DNA from: Rahnella victoriana
GTDB taxonomy: Bacteria > Pseudomonadota > Gammaproteobacteria > Enterobacterales > Enterobacteriaceae
Length of the DNA stretch: 64,000 nt
Direction: 5' to 3'
Assembly (NCBI RefSeq): GCF_004330295.1
Contig: NZ_SJOJ01000020.1
Coordinates: 39,082-103,081 of the forward strand
The notes beneath the pieces were generated by a model. The model was not told where the DNA came from and searched no databases. It worked only from the letters and a program-made list of their open reading frames with translations. Within the stretch, counting starts at the first letter, position 1. The number at the start of each line of letters is the position of its first letter. Made by a program: the position numbers and the translations under genes. Shown one piece after another: positions 52,702-61,963 of this stretch.

Positions 52702-52968
52702 TTATCCTATTGCGCAATCCGGTGCACCGGAGATGACCTGACAACCGCAAAGGCATTTGCAGCCATCCACTACAATGGCTTTACCGTCTGACGTCCATTC
52801 GGGTGAACCTTCGACAATGGGGTTAACACCGTGGAAGGGGACAGGGCAACTCACTTTGTCACCGATTAACGCGACAGGTTTTCCGTTTACAATCATGGTT
52901 GAAGAGGCTGAAATAACAGAACCACCGTGTGTGGTTTTATCGCCGAGTAATACGAAGCCTTTTGGCAT
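52702..52968 (-). CDS. PAAR-domain spike-tip protein
   Basis: 88 residues. The PAAR fold shows GDKTTHGGSVISAS, IVNGKPVALIGDKVSCP and IVEGSPEWTSDGKAIVVDG, with late Cys/His residues for the tip metal (CKCLCGCQ). It caps VgrG. It lies 3 bp before the membrane protein gene and after the lipoprotein array. Confidence 0.93.
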   Translation of the reverse strand: MPKGFVLLGDKTTHGGSVISASSTMIVNGKPVALIGDKVSCPVPFHGVNPIVEGSPEWTSDGKAIVVDGCKCLCGCQVISGAPDCAIG

Positions 52969-53083
52969 GAGAATTCCTTTTATTTGATGTTTGATAATAT
53001 TGATATAGGGAGGTGATGAATCAATGCGATTTATTTATTTGTAATTCTCTGCATTGTATAAGGCCACTCCTTCGCATTAATTG

Positions 53084-54064
53084 TTAGCGATACTTTTCTG
53101 GTAAGGATTGGGCGTTAATTACGCATCGGAAAGTTTCTCCAGGGGAGAAACCACGTTTAGCAATCTTATAAGGGTCATTTTCTGTATCGGCAGCTGCTGC
53201 TTTCTCAAAGTCCCCATTATATTTATCCCACAGGTCTGGAGGAAAATCCTTTAAAAGTGGTTCTTTGCCCATTCTAAACATTGTCGTTGCTGTCGGCGCA
53301 GCATCATCTGAGCGACTGTCTTCTGCAGGCATTCCCCTGAGCGACTTTTCTGTACCGTCTGTAGGTCCGGTTGGATTGTTTTGTTCACTATGCTGATAAT
53401 AGGTTTTATTGTACCAGTCACGCATCCATTCCTGACCATTAGTCCCCATATCAAATAGCCCTAATGGGGAAGCGGGATATTGGCCAACTGGTAGAAGTCC
53501 TGCTCCTAAACCAGAAAAGTTTTTTTGCTGCTGGTAAGAAGGGGCGTTAATACCTACCTTAAAATGACCATCATTAGTTCCATAATGAACATCCTGGCCA
53601 CGATTGCGGGCTGCATATTCCCACTGTGCTTCAGTCGGTAAATCGAATGGTAATCCCGTTTTCTCACCAAGCCATTTGCAATAATCTTTGCTCAGTTGCC
53701 AGTTTGCTGTCGCTGGATTATTACTATTTCTGAGTTTTGGATATAACTTCAGTAAACTTTTATCTATTTTTAAGCTGGCTAAGTCTTTATTACTTGTATA
53801 GAGGTCATAGTCTTTGTAGGTGACTTTATATTTCGCTATGTAAAAACTATCTACGGTGACTGTGTGTACAGAAAAACTGGCACCTTCATTGGCAAAGGTA
53901 CAAGGTTGCCCATATTTTTTAAGGCAAATATCACCCATTTCAAAGGTGCCTCCCTGGATAAATGCCATATTCTTTATGATGTCTTTGGGGTTTGGCTCTT
54001 TCTGTTCACAACCAGCAATAAGAAATAAACTCAGGGGGATTATTATTATTTTTCTGTAGGGCAT
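53084..54064 (-). CDS. SUMF1/FGE-fold lipoprotein 1, probable immunity protein
   Basis: 326 residues. Lipoprotein signal (lipobox IAGC) and then an FGE-sulfatase domain: MAFIQGGTFEMGD, NPATANWQLSKDYCKWLG, LPTEAQWEYAARNRG, GLFDMGTNGQEWMRDWY and a final TFRCVIN. These are the fold-defining segments of the formylglycine-generating-enzyme family. The paired active-site Cys of true FGEs are not evident, so it is likely non-enzymatic. I chose the ATG at 54064; MRLM at 54073 lacks spacing to AAGGA. One of three tandem copies behind the 713-residue protein. Confidence 0.82.
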   Translation of the reverse strand: MPYRKIIIIPLSLFLIAGCEQKEPNPKDIIKNMAFIQGGTFEMGDICLKKYGQPCTFANEGASFSVHTVTVDSFYIAKYKVTYKDYDLYTSNKDLASLKIDKSLLKLYPKLRNSNNPATANWQLSKDYCKWLGEKTGLPFDLPTEAQWEYAARNRGQDVHYGTNDGHFKVGINAPSYQQQKNFSGLGAGLLPVGQYPASPLGLFDMGTNGQEWMRDWYNKTYYQHSEQNNPTGPTDGTEKSLRGMPAEDSRSDDAAPTATTMFRMGKEPLLKDFPPDLWDKYNGDFEKAAAADTENDPYKIAKRGFSPGETFRCVINAQSLPEKYR

Positions 54065-54089
54065 GAGACGCATTCCTTCGCATTAATTG

Positions 54090-55070
54090 TTAGCGATATT
54101 TTTCTGGTAAGGATTGGGCGTTAATTACGCAGCGGAAAGTCACATCAGGATAGAAGCCTCGTTCAGCGATTTTATACGGGTCAGTTTCTTTATCTGCAGC
54201 AATTGCTTTGTCGAAATTACCGTGATATTTGTCCCATAACCCAGGCGGGTTATCTTTCATAAGCGGTTCTCTTCCCGTTCTAAACATCGTAGTTGCTGTT
54301 GGAGTTGCATCATCTGATTTGCTGTCAGCAATTGGCATGCCTCTTAATGATTTCATCGAACCTTCAACTGGACCAACTGGATTTTTTACAGGGCTGTGCT
54401 GATAATAATTCTGACTATACCAGTCCCGCATCCACTCCTGTCCATCACCAGCCATATCATACAAACCAAGCTGATTTGCCGGGAATTGACCTACCGGGTA
54501 TAAGCCTTGTGCAAATCCAGTGTATTTTTTTTGTTGTTCGTACGAGGGGACATTTACTCCTAAGATGAAATGACCATCATTTGTCCCGTAATGGACATCT
54601 TTGCCTCTATTTCGCGCAGCATATTCCCATTGCGCTTCAGTTGGTAAATCAAATGGTAATCCCGACTCTTTTGCAAGCCAATGACAATAGTCTGCGCTTA
54701 ACTGCCAGTTTGCTGTAGCTGGGAAATTTTCGCCGCGCAGTTTAGGATATTTCTCCAACCAATCTTCATCAATTTTCAACATGGGGAGGTTTCTGGTTTT
54801 TGTATAAAAATCATAATTTTTATACGTTACTTTGTATTTTGAAATATAGAATCCATCAAGTGTGACAGTATGAACTGGAAAGCTCGCATTTTCGTTGGCA
54901 AAGGTACAAGGTTGCCCATATTTTTTAAGGCAAATATCACCCATTTCAAAGGTGCCTCCCTGGATAAATATCATATTCTTTATGGTTTCTTTGAGGAATT
55001 GCTCTTTCTGTTCACAACCAGCAATAAGAAATAAACTCAGGGGGATTATTATTATTTTTCTGTAGGGCAT
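54090..55070 (-). CDS. SUMF1/FGE-fold lipoprotein 2, probable immunity protein
   Basis: 326 residues. The signal peptide and first 20 residues are the same as in copy 1 and the ends are alike (VINAQSLPEKYR), while the centre differs. FGE landmarks are the same (TAQWEYAAR-type helix, AGDGQEWMRDWY). It starts 19 bp before copy 3 ends. It probably arose by duplication with copy 1, since the flanking sequences are also repeated. Confidence 0.82.
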   Translation of the reverse strand: MPYRKIIIIPLSLFLIAGCEQKEQFLKETIKNMIFIQGGTFEMGDICLKKYGQPCTFANENASFPVHTVTLDGFYISKYKVTYKNYDFYTKTRNLPMLKIDEDWLEKYPKLRGENFPATANWQLSADYCHWLAKESGLPFDLPTEAQWEYAARNRGKDVHYGTNDGHFILGVNVPSYEQQKKYTGFAQGLYPVGQFPANQLGLYDMAGDGQEWMRDWYSQNYYQHSPVKNPVGPVEGSMKSLRGMPIADSKSDDATPTATTMFRTGREPLMKDNPPGLWDKYHGNFDKAIAADKETDPYKIAERGFYPDVTFRCVINAQSLPEKYR

Positions 55071-55095
55071 GAGACGTATTCCTTCGCATTAATAG

Positions 55096-56079
55096 TTAGC
55101 GATATTTTTCTGGTAAGGATTGGGTGTTAATTACGCAGCGGAAAGTGATAGTTGGGACAAAACCTCTAAAAGCAATCTTCTGAGGGTTAGTTTCAGGATC
55201 TAAAGAAAGCAATTTTTCTGGTTCACCGTTTGATTTTTCAAGAATATCTAAAGAGACTCTTTTTAAGAGTGGTTCTTTGCCTGTTCTAAACATTGTTGTG
55301 GCAGTAGGCGTCGCGTCGTCCTGAAGACTATCCCCAGCAGGAAAACCTCTGAGTGATTTTTCAGTACCGCTATCAGGGCCAATTGGATTATGGCTAGGGC
55401 TTTGCTGGTAATAATTACTACTGAACCAATCTCGCATCCATTCCTGTCCATTCCCTGCCATATCATATAACCCCAGAGGGTTTGGCGGAAATTTGCCCAC
55501 TGGATACAGCCCAGCTGAAAAACCTGCATATTGTTTAATCTGAGCATAGGTGGGAACAGTCACACCTTGGGTGAAATGCCCATCTTTTGTTCCATATTGA
55601 ATATCCAGTCCACGATTTCTCGCTGCATATTCCCACTGTGCTTCTGTTGGCAAATCAAAAGGTAATCCACTTTTGTTTGCAAGCCACTGGCAGTAATCTT
55701 TACTTAACTGCCAGTTGGCCGTCGCTGGAAATTCGTCATTTCTTAATTTAGGGTATCGTTTAAGAAAACCTTCTGCGATTTTTAGTTTAGGTAGTCCGCT
55801 CTCGCTTGAATACAAGTCATACTCTTTATAAGTAATTTTATACTTACCCATATAAAAACTATCTAAAGTAACGGAATGTATTGGTATACTTGCATTATTT
55901 TTTGAAATAGCACAGCGTGCACCATATTTTTCCAAACAGAAATCGCCCATTTCGAAAGTGCCGCCTTTGACAAAGACCATATTACTCATTGTGTTTTTTA
56001 GAGTATCTTCTCGCTGATCGCAGCCATTGATTAATAACATGATTAAAAATAATAATAAATTTTTTTTATATGAAATCAT
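55096..56079 (-). CDS. SUMF1/FGE-fold lipoprotein 3, probable immunity protein
   Basis: About 327 residues. Its signal peptide is different (LLFLIMLLINGC lipobox), with the same FGE domain and the same VINTQSLPEKYR end. It is the first of the three to be transcribed and starts 14 bp after the 713-residue gene, so it is the best candidate for the cognate immunity protein. AAGGAG lies 5 bp before the ATG at 56079; an ATG at 56082 is also possible. Confidence 0.82.
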   Translation of the reverse strand: MISYKKNLLLFLIMLLINGCDQREDTLKNTMSNMVFVKGGTFEMGDFCLEKYGARCAISKNNASIPIHSVTLDSFYMGKYKITYKEYDLYSSESGLPKLKIAEGFLKRYPKLRNDEFPATANWQLSKDYCQWLANKSGLPFDLPTEAQWEYAARNRGLDIQYGTKDGHFTQGVTVPTYAQIKQYAGFSAGLYPVGKFPPNPLGLYDMAGNGQEWMRDWFSSNYYQQSPSHNPIGPDSGTEKSLRGFPAGDSLQDDATPTATTMFRTGKEPLLKRVSLDILEKSNGEPEKLLSLDPETNPQKIAFRGFVPTITFRCVINTQSLPEKYR

Positions 56080-56092
56080 CATAACTCCTTAT

Positions 56093-58234
56093 TTAAACTA
56101 TAGCTTGGTTAGGATAGTAGATTTTGTTAATGGAATCCTTTATTAAAATATAATCTCTTGTATCATTGGCGATAAAAGGAAATCCTGCCATAGGAAGATC
56201 ACTCAATGAAGAAAATAAAGCTTCAAAAGCTTCACCAAAACCATCGCTGATCAACGTTAATTTTCCTGAAATTACTACGGAACTATCTCCAAAGTACATT
56301 TGTATTGCCAATTGTTTTTGCTTAACCTTCCAATCGGGATACTTTTTTTTGCCTAAACTAAGTGAACAATGCTGGAGAACATTTTCATACTCAGATTTAG
56401 ATTGTACCCAACGTAAGATATTCATAACACCTTGCTTCAATTTAACCCTATTCCCGCCCCACATATCCGCCAACGCATCCACAAAATCTCCCTCTGTTAA
56501 AATCGCAAGCATGTTACCTTTAACTTCAGGTGTAGAATAACGAGCGATATCATTATTTGTAGTTATTTTTTCGATAAATTCAAATCTTTTTTGTTTGTCA
56601 TCTAAGTAACTGTCCAAAGCATCATCTAAACTTGATATGGTTTGATAAATAATTTTAGTTTGATTGATACTTCCAAGGATTACTAGTGAATTTAACTTCA
56701 CGATAAAGTCAAATGCTAATGGGGAAATTATTATTGCTAATTTCTGATAGTCTGCATCTCGTAATAGATAATAAACATATTTTAGAAAATCAAACAGCAA
56801 TCCAGCATCTACTTCAAAATCAATGCCACCGCTTGCACCTACACCCCAACATAATCCAGCATGGCAGGCGATATAAAGTTTTCCATCTGATAACTTAATT
56901 TCGAACGTCGCTTCAAAACCTGCACCATTTAGGTACGATACGCTTTCACTGATCTTAGCAATCGCTTTATAATCCTCTTCTTTTGTCGAGGACATCGTTT
57001 CAGGCTCTTTCCACATAATAGCACCTGACACCTCGCCTTTTGCTTCGACGCCGGCAAAAGCACGAATACCGCCTTTGACTTCTGACTTTTCAGTAACTTT
57101 GGTTAAACTGATTTTTCTTTCGCCAGGTGGCGGAGTGGGTTGGTAGTCTGAACCACTGCCTCTTATACCGGCTGTCTCGTCCCCATCGGGTTTTTTATTT
57201 ATTGTTATGCCTAATTCCGCAGTTAAGGATGCACCCACACTACTGGTGGCGACTACTTCCAGATCCAGTCGAAAATATCCCAGTACACATTCACCACCGC
57301 CACGCTTTGGCACTGAAGGTAACCAGCCTAAACGGTGGGGGAACATCACTTTAAAGTTCGCTTTGCCTTCCCAGATGGCGAATTCAGCACTGCCACTGAC
57401 TTTAGCTTGAGCCTCCATATTGACAGGGTCAAATTCCAGATTAGCACCGACACCGGCGGTATATCTTAAAAGTTGAGCACCGGCGGAAGCATCGAAATGA
57501 TCAGATCCCGATTGATCTTTCTCATCATGCAACTGTGCTTTAGCTGCTTTGTTCCATTTATCCGACCAGGCGAATAATGAGCCAGTGTGGTCGGCAGGAT
57601 CGACAATATCCCAGTCTTTTTTGATTTTAATGCTGACGTCTTTAAGCTGATTATGCAGTTCTTCTTTATCAATTTTTCCATTTTTGATAAAGCTGCCTTT
57701 GCCGCTTTCTGCCTGTTCCGGAATGTAAGGTTCCCATCTTTTACTGTTCAGACTAGGGCGAACATAAATAACCTTCCCTTTGCCGCCTGATTTACGGATG
57801 GGCAATACTTCGATTAATTTCTCAGTGTTATTGCCAATCTCACTCAGTGAATGAGGTTTATCTTCAGTATCGTCAGAAGCCTGCATGGGTTCAAGGAAGT
57901 TCAGGCCACTTTTCAGATTTTTATTTGCATCAAATAGAGTCTGTTCAAGCTGGCTGTATTTCGAACTAAGTGCCGGATCTTTTGGTGCAGTCAGGCATTG
58001 TCCCTGAATATCGGCGAAGGCTTTTGCTGCACTTATTTGTTTCTCAACGAGTCCCTGAAGGCGGTTGTTTTCATCTTCAATTGAAGTGGCTGTTTCACCA
58101 TCAACGACGTAATAGTAACCGGTCGAAAGCTCGAAATAGATGACGCCTTTATCTTTGGACTTGATGTGTGCGTCTGTGCCTGTTCCCTGTGCTTTGGTCT
58201 GAGCTTCGGCAATGGGTTTGTTTGAATCAGTCAT
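56093..58234 (-). CDS. Putative T6SS cargo effector, 713 residues, family not recognised
   Basis: 713 residues without a signal peptide. N-terminal third is polar. A central Gly/Ala/beta-rich region (about 250-480: GVGANLEFDP, GSAEFAIWEGKANFKV, LEVVATSSVGASL, GGIRAFAGVEAKGEVSGA, GVGASGGIDFEVD) is followed by hydrophobic stretches at about 480-520 (LLFDFLKYVYYLL, AIIISPLAFDFIV). No known catalytic motif is seen. Its place directly behind vgrG2 (12-bp gap) and before three exported lipoproteins is the standard setting of a periplasm- or membrane-acting T6SS effector. The hydrophobic part suggests membrane insertion. Function is inferred from context only. Confidence 0.65.
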   Translation of the reverse strand: MTDSNKPIAEAQTKAQGTGTDAHIKSKDKGVIYFELSTGYYYVVDGETATSIEDENNRLQGLVEKQISAAKAFADIQGQCLTAPKDPALSSKYSQLEQTLFDANKNLKSGLNFLEPMQASDDTEDKPHSLSEIGNNTEKLIEVLPIRKSGGKGKVIYVRPSLNSKRWEPYIPEQAESGKGSFIKNGKIDKEELHNQLKDVSIKIKKDWDIVDPADHTGSLFAWSDKWNKAAKAQLHDEKDQSGSDHFDASAGAQLLRYTAGVGANLEFDPVNMEAQAKVSGSAEFAIWEGKANFKVMFPHRLGWLPSVPKRGGGECVLGYFRLDLEVVATSSVGASLTAELGITINKKPDGDETAGIRGSGSDYQPTPPPGERKISLTKVTEKSEVKGGIRAFAGVEAKGEVSGAIMWKEPETMSSTKEEDYKAIAKISESVSYLNGAGFEATFEIKLSDGKLYIACHAGLCWGVGASGGIDFEVDAGLLFDFLKYVYYLLRDADYQKLAIIISPLAFDFIVKLNSLVILGSINQTKIIYQTISSLDDALDSYLDDKQKRFEFIEKITTNNDIARYSTPEVKGNMLAILTEGDFVDALADMWGGNRVKLKQGVMNILRWVQSKSEYENVLQHCSLSLGKKKYPDWKVKQKQLAIQMYFGDSSVVISGKLTLISDGFGEAFEALFSSLSDLPMAGFPFIANDTRDYILIKDSINKIYYPNQAIV

Positions 58235-58246
58235 GTCAACTCCCTG

Positions 58247-60757
58247 TTAGTCATCTTCCGTGTAGAGCTTTATGCTGCCCGGTGTTGCGCCGTATACTGT
58301 TGTTGTCTTCCCTTCAGCATCCGTTCTGCCCTGTATCTCTTCGCCTTCGGCGGTGATTAATTTATACAGATAGTCCGGGCGGGGCTTACCGGTTTTTTCA
58401 TCTTTAATCACAAAGAACTCATTGAAGCCTTTGGGAAACTCAACCGGTTGTGAATGTAAACTTGCGGCCCCTAATTTTTGTACGTTTGCAGCCTTGAGCA
58501 GAATATTTCCCGGAGCACCCAGTTCAATATTTCCGCCGCTGATTTTGATATACGCACCGGCGCAGGTTAGAACGAGTTCGGAAGAGGCCGTAACGGTGAC
58601 TTTTCCTTCCGCACTGGTCAGTTGAACATCTTTTTTTGCCAGTGCTTCAAGGTTGTCGTCCTGCGCCTGTATTTCCACTTTCCCTTTAGCTGCAAACATT
58701 TTCATGCCCTGTTTGGCGGCAAACAGGCTGACCTTTTCACCTGCAGCGACAGTGAAGTTTTTCATCGCGCTGATATCTGTATTTTGCTGCGACATAATGC
58801 CCACGCTTTCACTTCCTGATGCCAGTCGTACCGCTTTCGGGCTACTTATACTGATACCTTGTGGTGCATTGAGTAAAATACCGGGCTGAACCAGGTTGCT
58901 GAGCGACGTGGTCAGCATCTCTTGTGAATCAGTATCTGAGGGGGTTGCAGTGGCAATTTCGGCTGCCTGAGACATACTCTTCGCCAGCGACAGGGCATTT
59001 TCAAGTTGTGCAATGGCAGCGGCCATATCCAGCATCGGAACGCTGACACCGGCCTGGTCTGCACTAATAAATAAACCCTTCCCGCCGCGTATCGCCCCCC
59101 ATTTATCGGTTCTCAGCTCAAACCCTTCACCGCGTTGTGTTTTGTTTGCATCGACGTTATGCCCAAGGTTCAGCTGGGTTTTGCCGCCGTATTCCGTACT
59201 GAGTTTTATATGCTCTTCGCCGCGTTTATCTTCCATACGCAGCTTATTATTTGCCGGGGTACGGATAACGTTGCGGGTATTATTGGCTTCTGTCACATGA
59301 TCGACATGGCGCGAGTCGTGCAGGGCATGGGCGATATAAGGGCGGTCGGGATCACCGTCATGAAACGCGATCGCCACTTCGGTACCCTGAATCAGTGGGA
59401 AGTGGATACCGTACACATCGCCGCCATAAGGTTTGGCAAGACGAACAGGCATGCTTTCCTGACCTTGCACTTTATCATCCTGGTCAGCATCGAATTTAAC
59501 ACGGTATAAACCGGACGCATCCTGCCAGGCGTAGATATCGTTGGTTTTCGCGCTGGTGACGCGTGCCATCATCGTGCCGCTGACTTTTGGGCGCGGCTTA
59601 AGAGCAGGGCGCCAGCACAGGGTTTCGCTAAAGGGAATAGCTATCCACTGTGCGACGAATGCATCTTTCCGGCTGGCACTGACATTGATGCCCGTAATCA
59701 CCACGCCATTTGCCGCGGCGGCGGGCAATGTCGGCACAAGCGCGAGCTCGGTGATCGTTAAAATCTGGCCGGGGCTGAGGTGGGCATCGTTCGCCATGCC
59801 TATGATACGCGCCTGCTTTGACAAGAATCGCTCGTGGTCAAGGCGGGCGTGAAAGTTGGCGGTTTCTGCCGCCGGGTCGCTTTTAGCCCCGGTATCCAGA
59901 TTCCGGGGCTTGTAGTGATAGACTTCACCATAGGTCACGCCGTCACCGTCACCGCGCGTCACATCGGCTTTGGCCGATTGCAAAACTTTCTGCGCTTCAC
60001 GGTAGTTGTAGTCTTTGGCGGTGACGCTGGCCTCAACCACGTTGTGCAGTACATTGAGGTCCCATACCGACTCAACGCCGCTGTCACTCATACCGGACGG
60101 GTGGCTCAGCGGGAGGGTCTTACCAAACGCGTAGGCGCTTTGCCTATCGGCAAAATGCACGACTTCAGTTTGCGTATCGGCCTGCAGGCTGAAGAAATAG
60201 AAGATCCCGACTTCGGAAAGCAGGCGTTGGATAAATGCCAGATCACTCTCCTTGTACTGGTTTATCTGTTCGCGTTTTGGGTAAGTCTGTTTCAGTGCAA
60301 ACTCATATTCCCAGTCCTTAAAACCATGTTCTTCCAGGATTTGCGTCACGACATCCTGCACGGATTTATTGACGAAGAAACGGTGCGTGCGGAACTGTTT
60401 ATCCAACAGGGCGAGAGAAGGTTCCAGCGTTAACCGGTATTTTGTCTCGTCGGCTGAGCTTGAAATCCGGCTAAAATCGGTAACCACGCCGTGAACAACT
60501 TTCTGATCAACCAAGCCTTGCAGCGATCCGGTTCCCATGGTCAGGCTGGCGGATTTGAGCACGAACTGGGTTGCATCCAGATTTTTATCTGCACTGGTGA
60601 ACAAGATGTCGTATTGGTACGTCTTACTGAGTCTCTCATTACCATTGAAGTCTTCCACATCCAGTGATGAAGAGCAGGAGGGAATATCAAGACGGTACCG
60701 GTTCAGTGAACCCGCGACTGCTGACGCAGCGTTGTACAACGTGTCAGTCATGCTCAT
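58247..60757 (-). CDS. vgrG: VgrG spike protein 2
   Basis: 836 residues, homologous over its full core to VgrG1 (FRTHRFFVNKSVQDVVTQIL, YGIHFPLIQGTEVAIAFHDGDPDRPYI). The needle region is DUF2345-like. The tail (about 780-836: FFVIKDEKTGKPRPDYLYKL, then TDAEGKTTTVYG) is a short transthyretin-like adapter that differs from that of VgrG1, as expected for a different cargo. I chose the ATG at 60757, 7 bp after GGAG; the frame extends to 60820 without a ribosome site. Confidence 0.95.
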   Translation of the reverse strand: MSMTDTLYNAASAVAGSLNRYRLDIPSCSSSLDVEDFNGNERLSKTYQYDILFTSADKNLDATQFVLKSASLTMGTGSLQGLVDQKVVHGVVTDFSRISSSADETKYRLTLEPSLALLDKQFRTHRFFVNKSVQDVVTQILEEHGFKDWEYEFALKQTYPKREQINQYKESDLAFIQRLLSEVGIFYFFSLQADTQTEVVHFADRQSAYAFGKTLPLSHPSGMSDSGVESVWDLNVLHNVVEASVTAKDYNYREAQKVLQSAKADVTRGDGDGVTYGEVYHYKPRNLDTGAKSDPAAETANFHARLDHERFLSKQARIIGMANDAHLSPGQILTITELALVPTLPAAAANGVVITGINVSASRKDAFVAQWIAIPFSETLCWRPALKPRPKVSGTMMARVTSAKTNDIYAWQDASGLYRVKFDADQDDKVQGQESMPVRLAKPYGGDVYGIHFPLIQGTEVAIAFHDGDPDRPYIAHALHDSRHVDHVTEANNTRNVIRTPANNKLRMEDKRGEEHIKLSTEYGGKTQLNLGHNVDANKTQRGEGFELRTDKWGAIRGGKGLFISADQAGVSVPMLDMAAAIAQLENALSLAKSMSQAAEIATATPSDTDSQEMLTTSLSNLVQPGILLNAPQGISISSPKAVRLASGSESVGIMSQQNTDISAMKNFTVAAGEKVSLFAAKQGMKMFAAKGKVEIQAQDDNLEALAKKDVQLTSAEGKVTVTASSELVLTCAGAYIKISGGNIELGAPGNILLKAANVQKLGAASLHSQPVEFPKGFNEFFVIKDEKTGKPRPDYLYKLITAEGEEIQGRTDAEGKTTTVYGATPGSIKLYTEDD

Positions 60758-60841
60758 AGCTTTGCTCCGTGGTATTAACCATTTTTGTGTCACATTACTG
60801 ATCATCAGCAATGACAGCAAAATTGCAGTGGCCGCCTCGTT

Positions 60842-61306
60842 TTACGGTTTACCCGTTTCACTGTACGGTCTCAGAATTTCCCTATCTGTAAGCGAAATGC
60901 TGTGAATATGCCGCTGTGAAATCCCTAAACCCGCCACCATTTTTCTGGTCTTATCCGGATGCTGAGGCGAGGTTAAAACATATTCAACGATGAACTCCCC
61001 TTGATCGGGGAAGGTGTAAAAAGAGGGGGGGACACACAGCTTCCCATCTGTCACTCTGAGAGCAGGGGCCAATATGATGTTCTGCTCTTTGTAAGGTGTA
61101 CCCCTGGGATTGATCGCGATATCCGCTGGCTGGTAATCTCCGGCATCCTGAACTTCAAAACACACATTATCCGCCATCATAATGACAGTGGCTTCTTCGT
61201 CAGGCGTGAGTCGATCTCCTGAACCCGGGCACCCAGTGAGTGCCAGTAAGCAGGTCAGAGACAGAAGTGCGGGTCGCAGACCGCTGATATTTTTTGTTAT
61301 TACCAT
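60842..61306 (-). CDS. T6SS immunity-type periplasmic lipoprotein, orphan
   Basis: 154 residues. Lipobox ALTGC, then a small beta domain with NVCFEVQDAGDYQPADIAIN, KLCVPPSFYTFP and a Cys pair that may form a disulfide. Paralogue of the lipoprotein at 61529 (shared ICFHI/VCFEV, DYQP, CIPPSFYEFP). The upstream effector is only a decayed fragment (61300-61513), so this is now an orphan. The family is annotated as putative T6SS immunity lipoprotein in related bacteria. The start overlaps the ghost gene end, as in the intact pair. Confidence 0.8.
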   Translation of the reverse strand: MVITKNISGLRPALLSLTCLLALTGCPGSGDRLTPDEEATVIMMADNVCFEVQDAGDYQPADIAINPRGTPYKEQNIILAPALRVTDGKLCVPPSFYTFPDQGEFIVEYVLTSPQHPDKTRKMVAGLGISQRHIHSISLTDREILRPYSETGKP

Positions 61307-61513
61307 GGGAATCCCCTCAGCGCTTCTTTAAACTTTAGTTACACTGCGGACTCAGTGATATCGCCATCAAGAGTGACATCGCCGTCATTCCTCAGGGTGA
61401 GCCATTTGCGATACCCAATGGCCTGCAGCGAGAAATTATCCGCAATAATCTGCGCCTGTTTCTACAGGGGATAATCGCTTAACAGGAGTTCTGTATTTGT
61501 GTACCTGTAACAG
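61300..61513 (-). pseudogene. Decayed C-terminal fragment of the zinc peptidase effector
   Basis: Hand translation gives YRYTNTELLLSDYPL, stop, KQAQIIADNFSLQAIGY..., then DGDITESAV, stop, and FKEALRGFPW. This is colinear with residues of the intact peptidase at 61957 (YRYTLDGRLLSEYP, QQAQIIADNFILQTYGY, LDGDTSEIV, ALRGFPW). Two in-frame stops and loss of the HEMSH half make it inactive. Even the final FPW and overlap with the lipoprotein start are kept. Confidence 0.92.
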
Positions 61514-61528
61514 ATCAGTTAGCTCATT

Positions 61529-61963
61529 TCATAGTTCATCGTATTCGCGCTTTGTTAAAGGTACGTCATAGGGCATTTTGTCATGCATCTCAAATCCTAT
61601 TACAAAATTCCTTGGGTGATTATTTTTATTTTGAGAGCGAAGAACTACTTGGATAATAAAAGGGTCCAAGGAGTTAACTGGAAATTCATAAAATGACGGA
61701 GGAATACAGAATTTTCCGTTAACTATATTCAGCTTTGGGCTTTTCGTGAATTTACGATCCTTCGGAGGCGTATTTCTTAGATTAATAGCGATAAAAACAG
61801 GTTGGTAATCTTTTTCATCAGCTATGTGAAAACATATAGAATCATCGCTTGCATAAGTTTTTGCCGTTTCGGATGGGTAATATTTCATCCCTCCCCATGG
61901 ACACCCTGTGAGCATAAGGAGGCATAAACAGAGCCAAAGATACATTTTCATTCTCTTCACCAT
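61529..61963 (-). CDS. T6SS immunity-type periplasmic lipoprotein, cognate to peptidase
   Basis: 144 residues. Lipoprotein signal with lipobox MLTGC, then a small beta domain (SICFHIADEKDYQPVFIAIN, KFCIPPSFYEFP). It overlaps the peptidase gene by 7 bp with AGGGGG 5 bp before its ATG at 61963, a coupled effector/immunity arrangement. I infer it protects the periplasm against that peptidase. Confidence 0.82.
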   Translation of the reverse strand: MVKRMKMYLWLCLCLLMLTGCPWGGMKYYPSETAKTYASDDSICFHIADEKDYQPVFIAINLRNTPPKDRKFTKSPKLNIVNGKFCIPPSFYEFPVNSLDPFIIQVVLRSQNKNNHPRNFVIGFEMHDKMPYDVPLTKREYDEL

